This document shows, piece after piece, positions 28,473 through 38,254 of a stretch of 64,000 bases of DNA (the stretch's first letter is position 1; each line of letters starts with the position of its first letter). Both the position numbers and the translations under genes were made by a program. The notes under the pieces were generated by a model. It was not told the DNA's origin, did no database searches, and saw only the letters and a list, made by a program, of their open reading frames with translations. Source of the stretch: Candidatus Paceibacterota bacterium. GTDB lineage: Bacteria; Verrucomicrobiota; Verrucomicrobiia; Limisphaerales; UBA8199. The DNA lies in NCBI GenBank assembly GCA_035452965.1, contig DAOTCE010000022.1, positions 1 to 64,000 on the forward strand. Direction: 5' to 3'.

Positions 28473-28599
28473 AAGTTAATCCCGCTAATCACGCTGAATA
28501 CACAACAGCTGGTTCCCGACACGTCGCTGCATTGCCAGTAGCCACTTTCGCACTTCGTGGCACCGCAAGTAATCATCAATTAACGGCGGGTTTTGGCCT

Positions 28600-29760
28600 T
28601 CACGAAATGAACTTCCTCAATACCGCCGCGGCATCTTTAAACCGGGCCATCAGGATCATGGCGGCGATGACAAAGGGCTTGTAGCTGGCCTCCTGATACG
28701 TAGCGAGCCGGTAATGCTCGAACACTTCCTTAGCAACCTCGCCTTGCGCGCAGCTCACGCCCGAGATGTCGGCCGGCAGGCAGTGCATATAGAGCGCCTC
28801 GCCCCTGCGGGTCAGCTTCATCTTTTTGGCATCGCACTCCCAGTCCTTGTGCTTCGCGTTGTTGGCCAGGCACTCTTTCTCGAGTTGCTTGAGCCCTTCC
28901 CTGTCGCCCTTGTGCAGCAACGGCGTCCGCCGTTGCATCACTTGGTAAGGAGCCCAGGACTTTGGGTACACCATATCGGCGTCTTTGAATGCCATTTCCA
29001 TGCTGGAGGCGACCTCAAACTTGCCCCCGCTCTTGCGGCTGTTTTGCTTCGCCAGTTCAACCACCTCGGGAATCAAGCCGTAGCCTTCCGGGTAGGCAAG
29101 CGACACCTCCATCCCGAAACGCGTCATCAATCCGATCACGCCCTGCGGCACCGAAAGCGGTTTGCCGTAGCTGGGTGAGTAGGCCCACGTCATCGCAATC
29201 TTCTTACCCTTGAGCTTATCCAATGATCCGAAATGCCACTTGAGATGCAAAAGGTCCGCCAGGACTTGGGTTGGATGGTCCACGTCGCATTGCAAGTTAA
29301 CGACGCTCGGGCGCTGGTGCAGAACGCCCTTGTCAAATCCCTCCTGCACGGCTTGGCCGACCTCGCGCATGTAAGCATTGCCCTCACCCAAGTACATGTC
29401 GTCGCGAATGCCGATGACTTCGGTGAGGAAGGAGATCATGTTTGCCGTCTCCCGCACGGTCTCGCCGTGGGCAATCTGCGACTTCTCCTCGTCCAGCTCC
29501 GAGAGCCCCAGCCCGAGGGCGTTAACCGCGGAAGCGAAGCTGAAACGTGTCCGCGTGGATTTGTCCCGGAAAATCGAGACTGCGAGCCCGGTTTCAAACA
29601 CCCGGAACGGTTTGCGCGCCTTGTGCAGTTCCCATAGGCATTCAGCAACCAGCAAGAGCGCCTGAATCTCGGCATCGCACTTCTCCCACGTTAGCAGGAA
29701 ATCCTTGCCGTAAGTTTCCGTTCGCAGTTCCTGGAGCCTGGCGATCTGTGTCCTGAGCAT
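28600..29760 (-). CDS. ygeW: YgeW-type knotted carbamoyltransferase
   Basis: The 386-residue protein belongs to the aspartate/ornithine carbamoyltransferase superfamily. The carbamoyl-phosphate motif STRTR is in FRDKSTRTRFSFASAVNALG (about residues 64-83), HPTQVLADLLHL follows near residue 160, and HCLPADISGVSC near residue 323. The TRTRFSFASAVNALGL and LSELDEEKSQIAHGET sequences fit the knotted YgeW subgroup rather than OTCase. The physiological substrate of YgeW is not settled. The open frame extends 60 codons upstream through the lipoprotein gene, so I chose the ATG at 29758-29760. It sits 17 bases after the lipoprotein gene and near xanthine-dehydrogenase-like genes, matching the yge-xdh type of cluster. 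Confidence 0.85.
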   Translation of the reverse strand: MLRTQIARLQELRTETYGKDFLLTWEKCDAEIQALLLVAECLWELHKARKPFRVFETGLAVSIFRDKSTRTRFSFASAVNALGLGLSELDEEKSQIAHGETVRETANMISFLTEVIGIRDDMYLGEGNAYMREVGQAVQEGFDKGVLHQRPSVVNLQCDVDHPTQVLADLLHLKWHFGSLDKLKGKKIAMTWAYSPSYGKPLSVPQGVIGLMTRFGMEVSLAYPEGYGLIPEVVELAKQNSRKSGGKFEVASSMEMAFKDADMVYPKSWAPYQVMQRRTPLLHKGDREGLKQLEKECLANNAKHKDWECDAKKMKLTRRGEALYMHCLPADISGVSCAQGEVAKEVFEHYRLATYQEASYKPFVIAAMILMARFKDAAAVLRKFIS

Positions 29761-29777
29761 ATTCAGTTTGTCGTGTC

Positions 29778-30140
29778 CTATTTGTAGACCTTGGTCCAGG
29801 CGGCGAGTTGGCCGTTGGGGCCGAAGGTCAGGCGCAGGAAGCGGTTGGGCGAGGTGTGAGCGGTAACGGGGCCGGCATAGAAGGGCCAGTAAGGATCCGC
29901 GCTTCCATAAACATAAGTGGAGCCGCGGCTGACAAGCCATTCGGCAACGACGGCGCCGTCGGCCAGCTTGGCCTGCCGGTCAGGCGGCCCCATGTCCACC
30001 ACGGCCTGGTCATAAGTATAGTGACCGATCCGCGCGGGCCAATCCACACGCTGAGTGGCACAGCCCGCCAGCCACAGCGTGACGCAAAGCCAAGCCATGA
30101 TCCGAATAGTCGAGCCGGTGATAGCGAATGCTGTCTTCAT
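29778..30140 (-). CDS. small lipoprotein, possible BamE/SmpA-like fold
   Basis: This 120-residue protein has a signal sequence ending in lipobox LAGC (Cys near residue 27). The mature part contains DQAVVDMGPPDRQAKLADGA and ends RLTFGPNGQLAAWTKVYK. The pattern of a helix followed by beta hairpins with a P-D turn is reminiscent of BamE/OmlA-like small outer-membrane lipoproteins. It is placed between the hydroxylase genes and ygeW on the same strand. Whether it belongs functionally to the cluster is not evident. Confidence 0.75.
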   Translation of the reverse strand: MKTAFAITGSTIRIMAWLCVTLWLAGCATQRVDWPARIGHYTYDQAVVDMGPPDRQAKLADGAVVAEWLVSRGSTYVYGSADPYWPFYAGPVTAHTSPNRFLRLTFGPNGQLAAWTKVYK

Positions 30141-30387
30141 GGAGCAATATAGATCTGTGGGGAACTGAACCCCATCGAACGGCCTGCGTCAATGACAGAA
30201 CACCTGTCGCCTTCTCATCGCAGGGCCACATCAAGCTCGACAATCCGTTGGCAGGGCCGCCTGGCCGAGGTGCCCGATTCCGCGCAGGCACGGACGCTTC
30301 GGCGGAACGTCCCTCCTAAACCGGGCTTCATCTTGACGGAGCACGGCCAGCAGAATCCAACCCTCCGGCCGCCTGGCGCGCGGCAGT

Positions 30388-30403
30388 CCGGGCCAAGGCC
30401 CGG
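30388..30403. terminator. hairpin downstream of the hydroxylase genes
   Basis: CCGGGCC and GGCCCGG flank two bases, forming a 7-bp GC stem just past the end of the FAD/2Fe-2S gene (which ends at 30422, minus strand). No T-tract follows on the minus strand, so this is a weak candidate for transcript-end stabilisation rather than a classical terminator. Confidence 0.3.
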
Positions 30404-30421
30404 TTTCGTGGTTTCACCGGG

Positions 30422-31867
30422 CTACTCGGGCGAAGCCTTCGCAATGGCCTCGACAATCTGCTGGTAGCCGGTGCAGCGGCAGAGGTTGCCGGAGATAGCG
30501 CGTCGGATTTCCGCCTCGGTCGGCCGGGGATTCCAATCCAGCAGGGCCTTGGCGCTCAGCAGCATGCCCGGCGTGCAGAAGCCGCAGTGGGCGGCATCGT
30601 GGTCGAGAAATGACTCTTGCAGAGGATGGAGTTTGCCGTTTTGGGCCAGACCTTCCACGGTCAGGACCTCTCGGCCAGCGATTTGTGAGGCCAGCACCAG
30701 GCAAGAATTGACCGGCGCTCCGTCGAGCAGGACCGTGCACGCGCCGCACTCACCTATTTCGCAGCCGCACTTGGTGCCCATCAACCCCACATGGTCACGC
30801 AGCAAGTCGAGCAGCGTCGTGTTGGCGGGGACTGTAAGAGTGTGCGGAAGTCCATTGATCGTGATGGTGATGGAAGTCTCGGTGGCAGGCCGCGCTGGCC
30901 CGAGCGCGCCAGGGGCAGGCATAGGGGGCTTCGCCGAGACCGCCTCACGACGGTCCGCTCGGCGAGCGGGCCCTGCCAGCTTTGCAGGCGCGGACGATTG
31001 GGGCGCAGGGTTCGCGGCACAGTCCTGCAGTGCCCGCCGCACCAGGACCGCGATTACCGGCTCTTTATACTCGGTGGACCAGCGCCGGCCCGTGGCTTTG
31101 ATCATCTCCTCGGAGACCTTCTGGCCGGCGGCAGCGAAGAGCTTCGGCCCGGGCTTCTCCCCGATCAGCATCCGCTCGGCCTCCACCACCCGCTGCCACG
31201 TCGGAAAAGCCGCGCCCGGAACGATCCGCGCCTCGGCAATCCTGCCGCTCTTGTTTATTCGGAGGACGGCTGCCACGCTGAGGCGGGAGATCGAAAGCGC
31301 GTTGCGACGGCCCAGCTTGATGAATGCGCTGCGCACGCCTCGACCGAGCTTGGGAAATCTGATGCCGGTTAGGAGTTCGTCTGGCTTCGCCTTCGTCTGA
31401 TAAGGTCTGACGAACAGGTCCGCCAGCGGCAGCTCCCGACAGTCCGACCTGGACTGCAGCGTCACAGTCGCCCCCAGGGCAATCAGCGGGGGCGCGGTAT
31501 CCGCACACGCAGCCGCATTCATGACGTTGCCGCCCACCGTTCCACGCTCCCGGATTTGCGGAGACCCGATTGCCGCGGCCGCGACGCCCAACAGCGGGGC
31601 GAACTTTCGCACCACCTCCGACCGCACCAGATCAGCGTGGGTGGCCAACGGGCCGATGGTGATGTCATCGTCCGATTCGGCGATCCCACTGAGTTCAGCC
31701 ACCCGGGATATGTCCAACACGATTCTGGGCGCCATCTTCGATCCGCGTCGCAGCTCGATCAGCAGATCCGTTCCGCCCGCCAGGATGCGGGTCTCCGCCC
31801 CATGCCTAGCCAGCACGCTGCACGCCTCAGCGATGGTCTCGGCGGCGATGTATTCGAACGGCTTCAT
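30422..31867 (-). CDS. xanthine dehydrogenase-family FAD / 2Fe-2S fusion subunit
   Basis: The 481-residue protein fuses two electron-transfer domains of a molybdenum hydroxylase. Residues about 1-285 are the FAD-binding domain (opening FEYIAAETIAEACSVLARHG, then RILAGGTDLLIELRRG and GSPQIRERGTVGGNVMNAA). A Pro/Ala-rich linker of about 45 residues follows. The C-terminal part (about 330-481) is the 2Fe-2S unit: GTKCGCEIGECGACTVLLDG for the plant-type cluster, HCGFCTPGML and NLCRCTGYQQIVEA for the second. In canonical small subunits the iron-sulfur part comes first, so the order is reversed here. It overlaps the molybdenum subunit gene by four bases (ATGA), which indicates translational coupling. 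The substrate could be xanthine or another N-heterocycle. Confidence 0.9.
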   Translation of the reverse strand: MKPFEYIAAETIAEACSVLARHGAETRILAGGTDLLIELRRGSKMAPRIVLDISRVAELSGIAESDDDITIGPLATHADLVRSEVVRKFAPLLGVAAAAIGSPQIRERGTVGGNVMNAAACADTAPPLIALGATVTLQSRSDCRELPLADLFVRPYQTKAKPDELLTGIRFPKLGRGVRSAFIKLGRRNALSISRLSVAAVLRINKSGRIAEARIVPGAAFPTWQRVVEAERMLIGEKPGPKLFAAAGQKVSEEMIKATGRRWSTEYKEPVIAVLVRRALQDCAANPAPQSSAPAKLAGPARRADRREAVSAKPPMPAPGALGPARPATETSITITINGLPHTLTVPANTTLLDLLRDHVGLMGTKCGCEIGECGACTVLLDGAPVNSCLVLASQIAGREVLTVEGLAQNGKLHPLQESFLDHDAAHCGFCTPGMLLSAKALLDWNPRPTEAEIRRAISGNLCRCTGYQQIVEAIAKASPE

Positions 31868-34335
31868 CGGTCACCTCGCCCGAGTTTGCAGGAATCCCCT
31901 GCCATTACATCCTTCCGGACAGAGCCGCGCTCCCCTTTCCGGGTCAGCTTGTGCCCGAGCAGCACCCTTTCGAGCGTAGCCGGAATCTCGCAGATTCGCT
32001 TGCCGGTGGCGTTGTATATCGCATTCACGATGGCGGGCGCCGCAAGTTCGTTGGCGGGCTCCCCGATGGATTTTGCCCCGAACGGCCCCGCCGCGTCCGC
32101 GTTCTCGACGATAATCGCTTTGATCTTCGGCACGTCCATCGCCGTGGCGATCAGGTATTCGTCGAAGTTGACCTGTTTCGGCACCGACGCCTCGTAATCA
32201 AATTCCTCCAGCAACCCGTAGCCCAGCGCCATCGCTACGCCGCCGTAGATCTGCCCCAGCACGGTGCTGCGGTTGATCGCCTTCCCGACATCGTGGCAGG
32301 ACACGAATTCCAGCACATCCACCTTGCCGATCTCAGCGTCCACTTCCACCTCGGCCACATTCGCGCCATAGACAAAAGTAAAGTAGGCCTCTCCCCTGCC
32401 CTCCTCCTCGTGCCAGGATGTCGGAGGGGCCTTATGCCAACCCAGGCCATGCATCGTCTTGCCCCGGCGAAAGCACTCGGCCGCCAACTCGGTAAACGAC
32501 GCAAGTCGTTTGCCGCCCCGCTTCTCAATCAGGTAATCGCGCGCCAGGTCGCATTTGTCCGGAGCCGCTTTCACCATGTCAGCACCGACCTCCAGGAGTG
32601 TTGCCCGCACAATCTCCGCCGCCTTTTTCGCCGCCGAACCGCCCATAATAGTGCCCCGCGAGGCCACCGTCGGTCCTGAGTCTGGCACCCGGTCGGTGTT
32701 GGTGTTCAGGAATCGGATGCGATTCATGGAAACACCCAACACCTCCGCCGCAATCTGCGACATTTGCGTTTGCGCTCCCTGCCCCATGTCGGTAATGCCC
32801 GACGACACGATCACGCTGCCGTCGGTCTGCACCGAGACGATGGTGCCGGCCGCGTCCACCCCTTCAGCGCCCAGCGACACGCCGCGATAGCTGCAGGCCA
32901 GCCCGATGCCGCGCATTTTCCGCCCTGCCAGGGATGTGGCAGCGCCCTCGGACCGCGAGCCGGCCGCAGCGCGGTACTTCTTCCACTTCGCCTTGAAATC
33001 CGCCGCCTCAGCAGCTTTGGTCAGCACCTCGCGCAGGCTTACTTTGTGGGTCAGCCGTTGCTGCGTCGCCGTCACCGCGCCGTCCTTGAAACCGTTTTGC
33101 AGGCGAATCTCCAGCGGGTCCTTGCCCACCCGCTCGCCCAACTCGTCCATCATGGACTCGATGGCGAAGTTCACCTGCGGCGAGCCGAACCCGCGCATTG
33201 CTCCCGTGTAGTTGTTGTTCGTATAGACAGCATAAACGTCTGTCTTGACGTGCTCGCAGCAATAGGGCCCGGTCGCCTGGACCACCGAGCGCCACGTCAC
33301 GAACTGGCTCATCGAGGCATATGCGCCCCCATCCGCGATGCACTTGATCTCCATCGCCGTGATGGAGCCGTCCTGCTTCGCACCCCACTTGTAATAGAGC
33401 ACGTAAGGGTGCCGCTTGTAGGACTCCAGCATGGATTCCTCGCGCGTGTTGACCATCTTTACCGGCTTGCCCGTGGCCAGTGCCAGCAAAGCCGCCCGGC
33501 AGCACATGGAGGTCATCACCTCGTCCTTGCCACCAAAGGAGCCTCCCAGCGTGGCCTGGATGATCTCGACGCGGTTGAGATCCAGCTTCAGCGCTGCCGC
33601 GACCGATCGTCGGGTAGAGAACAGGTTCTGCACGCTGCCGGTCACCTTGACCCCGCCATGCTCGCCCGGCTCGGCCAGCACCGCCTCCGGCTCCAGGTAG
33701 GAATGCTCAATGCACGGCGTTGTGAACTTGCGCTCGATAACGAAATCCGCCTCGGCAAAGCCCTTCGCCACATCCCCTTTTCGCACCGTGTGATGCACGA
33801 AAGTGTTGTCCGCGCCATGAACCTTGGGCGCATCTGGAGCCAGCGCCGCTTCCGGGTCCGAGACCACCGGCAGCGGCTCGTATTCAACCTTGATAAGCCT
33901 CAGCGCGTCCTCGGCGATCTGTCTCGTCTTCGCCGCGACCAGCGCCACCCCGTCCCCCAGGTAACGGACTTTGTCCACGGCAAGGATTGCCTGGTTCTTC
34001 AGGACGATTCCGATGACCTTCTCGCCTGGGATATCGTCCGCCGTCAGCACCGCTTCGACACCCGCGAGCCGTTTTGCCGCCGACGTCTCGATGCGCATGA
34101 TGCGCGCGTGTGGGTGCTCCGCGCGCAGCACCTTGCCGTAGAGTTGGTGGCCGGCGTTGTAATCGGCGGCGAACTTCGCCCGGCCGGTCACCTTGCCGAA
34201 GGCATCCACGCGCCTTTCGGCCTTACCGATGATCCGGTGACCGGTGTTCAATCTGCTTGGTTTGGTTGCTGATTTCAGGCCAACCAGTCTTGTGCAGCAC
34301 TGTCTCGAATGCAATGCAAAGTAACAAGCACTCAC
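31864..34335 (-). CDS. xanthine dehydrogenase-family molybdenum-binding subunit
   Basis: This 823-residue protein is the large molybdopterin-binding subunit of an aldehyde oxidase/xanthine dehydrogenase-type hydroxylase. It hydroxylates a heterocyclic or aldehyde carbon using water. The a/b hammerhead domain is at the N-terminus (RRVDAFGKVTGRAKFAADY). Cofactor-binding motifs include GAMRGFGSPQVNFAIESMMD and ITDMGQGAQTQMSQIAAEVL. The catalytic Glu lies in FGAKSIGEPANELAAPA near the C-terminus. The chosen start is a GTG at 34333-34335 with poor ribosome-binding context, so a start further in, nearer TGHRIIGKAERRVDAF, is possible. It is co-directional with the FAD/2Fe-2S subunit. No maturation factor such as XdhC lies in the window. 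Confidence 0.88.
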   Translation of the reverse strand: MSACYFALHSRQCCTRLVGLKSATKPSRLNTGHRIIGKAERRVDAFGKVTGRAKFAADYNAGHQLYGKVLRAEHPHARIMRIETSAAKRLAGVEAVLTADDIPGEKVIGIVLKNQAILAVDKVRYLGDGVALVAAKTRQIAEDALRLIKVEYEPLPVVSDPEAALAPDAPKVHGADNTFVHHTVRKGDVAKGFAEADFVIERKFTTPCIEHSYLEPEAVLAEPGEHGGVKVTGSVQNLFSTRRSVAAALKLDLNRVEIIQATLGGSFGGKDEVMTSMCCRAALLALATGKPVKMVNTREESMLESYKRHPYVLYYKWGAKQDGSITAMEIKCIADGGAYASMSQFVTWRSVVQATGPYCCEHVKTDVYAVYTNNNYTGAMRGFGSPQVNFAIESMMDELGERVGKDPLEIRLQNGFKDGAVTATQQRLTHKVSLREVLTKAAEAADFKAKWKKYRAAAGSRSEGAATSLAGRKMRGIGLACSYRGVSLGAEGVDAAGTIVSVQTDGSVIVSSGITDMGQGAQTQMSQIAAEVLGVSMNRIRFLNTNTDRVPDSGPTVASRGTIMGGSAAKKAAEIVRATLLEVGADMVKAAPDKCDLARDYLIEKRGGKRLASFTELAAECFRRGKTMHGLGWHKAPPTSWHEEEGRGEAYFTFVYGANVAEVEVDAEIGKVDVLEFVSCHDVGKAINRSTVLGQIYGGVAMALGYGLLEEFDYEASVPKQVNFDEYLIATAMDVPKIKAIIVENADAAGPFGAKSIGEPANELAAPAIVNAIYNATGKRICEIPATLERVLLGHKLTRKGERGSVRKDVMAGDSCKLGRGDR

Positions 34336-34521
34336 ACTCTCACAGGTGATTCGTGTCCTGCGGAAGAACTATCCCAAGTGGACTTAACGCCCCCGGCTCT
34401 GCACTCCCTTGAGAAGTAGCGGCAGGCATGGTCAGGCCGAAGTCAAATGAATTGCCTGCCGGTGGGCGAATCGGTTATAAGCAGCCCACGCAGCGGGAAC
34501 TTGAAATCATCAGCCAAATCT

Positions 34522-37500
34522 ATGAGGCATTCAGGCGCAAGGTTCGGGAATTTTCTCCTTGGCGTAGCTGTCATCAGCCTGGTCGGTTGGGCGGGTTCGG
34601 CCAGCGCGCAGTCTGGCGCCCGGAAGGCGGCCGCGGAGCAAATAGTCATCATCGGGTTGCAAGGCAGCGTAGAGGTCATGCCCACAGGCGCAACCGATTG
34701 GGTGCTCACCCAAACCAACCAAGCGCTTAAAGCTGCCTACCGGTTGCGCACCGGCCGCAACAGCCGTGTCTGGCTGCTCTGGTCGGACCACAGCGTGGTG
34801 AGTTTTGGAGAGTCAACCCTGGTCGAAATCCTGCCGCCGCAGGATCACTATGCCTTGCCGGGACTTCACATACTCCAGGGCCTGCTCTCGTTTTTCCATC
34901 GTGACAAGCCAGGCCGCATCCGTGTCATCACACGGGGGGCGGTGGCGGGGGTCGAAGGGACCGAGTTTGTGCTGGCGGTGAATGCGTCGGACAACCACGA
35001 GCGCGGGACGCTTTCGGTGATTGATGGCCAGGTCCAGTTGACCAATGAGCAAGGGACGCTCCTTTTGACCAACAACCAGCAAGGGGTGGCCGAAACCGGC
35101 AAAGCGCCGGTCCGCACTGCCGGGTTCGTCGCGAATAATATTCTTCAGTGGTGCCTCTATTATCCAGCCGTGCTCGACCCGAACGAACTGCGCCTTAGCC
35201 CCGACGAAGAGCAGGCGCTCAAGGAGTCCCTCGCGGCCTATCGCGACGGCGACTTGCTGCAGGCTATGGCCACATATCCTGCCGGGCGCATTCCCGGTTC
35301 CACAGCCGAGCAATTGTATTACGCGGCGCTGCTGCTCTCGGTCGGCCAAGTGGACCGGAGCGAAACAGCTCTGGCGGCCCTGCAACTCGGTGCCCCATCG
35401 GAATTGGCTGAGCGCCTGGCTCTTGCACTGCGCACACTCATGGCTGCAGTGAAGCGGCAGCCCAATCCCTCAACCATGAAGCCGCGGCTTGCCTCCGAAT
35501 ACCTGGCGGCGTCCTACTATGAGCAGTCGCGCGCGCAGGGTGATGAATCGCTGAAAGTTGCCCTGGACTTCGCCCGGAAGGCCACGCGGCTCTCACCCGA
35601 TCTGGGTTTCGCCTGGGAGCGCGTGGCCGAATTGGAGTTTGGATTCGGCCATGCGAGCGCTGCGAAGCAAGCCCTGGACCGCAGCCTCCACCTGGCATCA
35701 CGCAATGCCCAGACCCTGTCCTTGAGAGGCTTTTTGCTGGCAGGGCAGAACCGGCCCCGCCAAGCCGTGGAGTGGTTCAATCAGGCGATCGCCGTTGATC
35801 CGGCACTGGGTAACGCGTGGCTGGGCCGTGGTCTTTGCCGGATGCGCCGCGGCGACTCGACGGGGGGGGTGAAGGACCTGACGGTGGCCGCCGCTCTGGA
35901 GCCGCAGCGGGCTTTGCTGCGCAGTTACCTAGGCAAGGCTTACACGACAACGGACAGCTATCCCACGGCTGACAAGGAATTGAAACTGGCAATCAACCTG
36001 GACCGTCACGACCCCACCGCGTGGCTCTACTCCGCGCTGCTCAAGCAGCAGGAAAACCGGATCAACCAGGCCATCGGCGACCTGGAAGCCGCCCAGGAGC
36101 GCAACGACAACCGCAGCCTCTTCCGCTCGCGCCTCCTGCTCGACCAGGATCGCGCCGTCAGCAGCGCCAACCTGGCCTCGATCTACCGCGACGCGGGCAT
36201 GACGGATGTGAGCGTGCGCGAAGCCTCCCGCGCCGTGACCTACGACTACGCCAACGCGGCAGCCCATCTCTTCCTTGCGGACAGTTACAATGCACTGCGC
36301 GATCCCACCCGCTTCAACCTCCGCTACGAGACGGTGTGGTTCAACGAACTCCTGCTGGCCAACCTGCTGTCGCCCATCGGCGGAGGACGGCTGGCGCAAC
36401 ACGTCTCGCAGCAGGAATACTCGCGACTCTTTCAAGCCGACGGGCTGGGCATCGCCAATTCCACCCTGGGCCGCTCCGATAACAGCTCGGTCAGAGAGCT
36501 AGTTTCCCAATACGGCACGTTCGGCGGGACCAGCTACGCCTTCGACCTCGATTACCAGAACAGCGACGGGGTGAGGCCAAACAACGATCTTAACAGCATC
36601 GAATGGTACACCACGTTTAAACAGCAGATCACTTCTCAGGATACCATGCTGGCCGTTGTCAAATTCGAGGACTACAGCTCCGGGGACAATTTCCAGTACT
36701 ACGACCCCGACAACGCCCGACGCAACTTCAAGTTTGAGGAATACCAGCAGCCCATCGTTGTCGGCGGCTGGCACCACGAATGGTCCCCCAATAACCACAG
36801 CCTGCTGCTTGGCGGCCGCATCGTCACCGAGCAACGCTTTAGCGACACCGCCACCCCCCAGCTCGTACTGATCAAAGACAGTGCTGGCAACGTTATTGCT
36901 GCCGATGGCGCAACCCTCGATGCGTCTTATCGGAACGATATGGAAATCTACCTCGCCGAGCTGAACCATGTCTTGCAATCGGACCGCATCAGCCTTTCCC
37001 TCGGGGGTCGGTGGCAGGGTGGCTCCTTCGCCGCGGATTCCGTATTCAGCAACCCGGGGCAGCTCGGCTTTCTGTTCAATCCCCAAACCCCGTCCTCCTC
37101 GGACGAGGGCTTCCAACGCCTCACCGCCTACGGCTACCTCACCGTGGAACCCTTCGACCGCCTCTGGCTCATCGGCGGCACTGCTTACGACGACCTCACC
37201 TATCCGGGCAACTTCCGTCACCCCCCCCTTTCGCCAGGAGAATCCCACACCTGCCAGCTCGGCCCCAAAGCTGCCCTAGTCTGGAACCCGGTTTCACTGG
37301 TAACCCTTCGCGGCGCTTATACCAAGTCGCTCGGCGGCGTCAGCGCTGATGAAAGCTACCGGCTTGAGCAGACCCAGGTTGCCGGCTTCCCGCAAGCCTT
37401 CCGCAGCCTGATCTCCGAGTCCATCGTCGGCTCCGTCGCCGCCCCGGAGTACGAGACGTACTCTGCCGCCTTGGACTTCAAATTCCCGTCCGGCACTTAC

Positions 37501-38067
37501 GTCGGCATACTAGTCCAGCGGCTCACCACCGATGTTGACCGCACAATCGGTGTCTTCTCCTGGACAAACGGAACTCCTCCGCTGGCCGCCTCATCCACAA
37601 CCGAAGAACGGCTTCGCTACTATGAAGATTCCATCGGCGTCGGCATCAACCAGCTCCTTGGCCGATCGTTCGCGGTGGGCGCAAGCCTCAAGTACGACCG
37701 CGTGAAGTTCAATGACGACCTGCCTGGCGTGCCTGTGTCGGCCCTGTCCGCCGCCGACCGAACCGACCACGCGGAGCTCTACGAGACCACAGGTTATGTC
37801 CTATACAACCATCCTTCTGGCTTCTTCGCCCGCGCGGATGCGACGTGGTATCACCAGAACAACACCGGCGCTTTTACGCCGGGGCACGGAGACGACTTCG
37901 TCCAGGAAAACCTCTACCTGGGCTATCGGTTCCTGCACCGCCGCGCCGAGGTGATGTTTGGCATCCTGAACCTCTCCGATCAGGATTACCACCTATACTC
38001 ACTGACCGCCTATCCGGAACTACCCCGCGAGCGCTCCTTCATCCTGCGATTGAACTTCATCTTCTGA
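34522..38067 (+). CDS. FecR-TPR-beta-barrel outer membrane fusion protein
   Basis: This 1181-residue protein has a signal peptide from the chosen ATG (MRHSGARFGNFLLGVAVISL, ending SASAQ). A longer start at 34447 exists but would place the signal internally. The FecR-like domain covers about residues 35-190 (TRGAVAGVEGTEFVLAV). A stretch of TPR helices follows to about 620 (AVDPALGNAWLGRGLCRMRR and others). The C-terminal half is rich in alternating aromatic strands typical of an outer-membrane beta-barrel and ends RLNFIF, with the terminal Phe usual for Bam substrates. It may couple a sensor and scaffold to a porin- or receptor-like barrel. No TonB box is recognised. It is divergent from the hydroxylase genes. 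Confidence 0.8.
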   Translation: MRHSGARFGNFLLGVAVISLVGWAGSASAQSGARKAAAEQIVIIGLQGSVEVMPTGATDWVLTQTNQALKAAYRLRTGRNSRVWLLWSDHSVVSFGESTLVEILPPQDHYALPGLHILQGLLSFFHRDKPGRIRVITRGAVAGVEGTEFVLAVNASDNHERGTLSVIDGQVQLTNEQGTLLLTNNQQGVAETGKAPVRTAGFVANNILQWCLYYPAVLDPNELRLSPDEEQALKESLAAYRDGDLLQAMATYPAGRIPGSTAEQLYYAALLLSVGQVDRSETALAALQLGAPSELAERLALALRTLMAAVKRQPNPSTMKPRLASEYLAASYYEQSRAQGDESLKVALDFARKATRLSPDLGFAWERVAELEFGFGHASAAKQALDRSLHLASRNAQTLSLRGFLLAGQNRPRQAVEWFNQAIAVDPALGNAWLGRGLCRMRRGDSTGGVKDLTVAAALEPQRALLRSYLGKAYTTTDSYPTADKELKLAINLDRHDPTAWLYSALLKQQENRINQAIGDLEAAQERNDNRSLFRSRLLLDQDRAVSSANLASIYRDAGMTDVSVREASRAVTYDYANAAAHLFLADSYNALRDPTRFNLRYETVWFNELLLANLLSPIGGGRLAQHVSQQEYSRLFQADGLGIANSTLGRSDNSSVRELVSQYGTFGGTSYAFDLDYQNSDGVRPNNDLNSIEWYTTFKQQITSQDTMLAVVKFEDYSSGDNFQYYDPDNARRNFKFEEYQQPIVVGGWHHEWSPNNHSLLLGGRIVTEQRFSDTATPQLVLIKDSAGNVIAADGATLDASYRNDMEIYLAELNHVLQSDRISLSLGGRWQGGSFAADSVFSNPGQLGFLFNPQTPSSSDEGFQRLTAYGYLTVEPFDRLWLIGGTAYDDLTYPGNFRHPPLSPGESHTCQLGPKAALVWNPVSLVTLRGAYTKSLGGVSADESYRLEQTQVAGFPQAFRSLISESIVGSVAAPEYETYSAALDFKFPSGTYVGILVQRLTTDVDRTIGVFSWTNGTPPLAASSTTEERLRYYEDSIGVGINQLLGRSFAVGASLKYDRVKFNDDLPGVPVSALSAADRTDHAELYETTGYVLYNHPSGFFARADATWYHQNNTGAFTPGHGDDFVQENLYLGYRFLHRRAEVMFGILNLSDQDYHLYSLTAYPELPRERSFILRLNFIF

Positions 38068-38254
38068 GCATGCGGGAAGGTGAAGTGATGGAATGGCAGA
38101 GTGGCGAAACGGCAAAGCAATACCCAGGGCCAGTTCCTGGGGGAAGCTGAGGCCCTGGTAAAGCCCGCTCGCCGGGCGCAACTTCGGCCGGCGGCCCCGG
38201 CGAAACCGCCCTGCCTGGCATCCGTCGCGACCGGCCCGTTCCGGGCCTCCCCGG

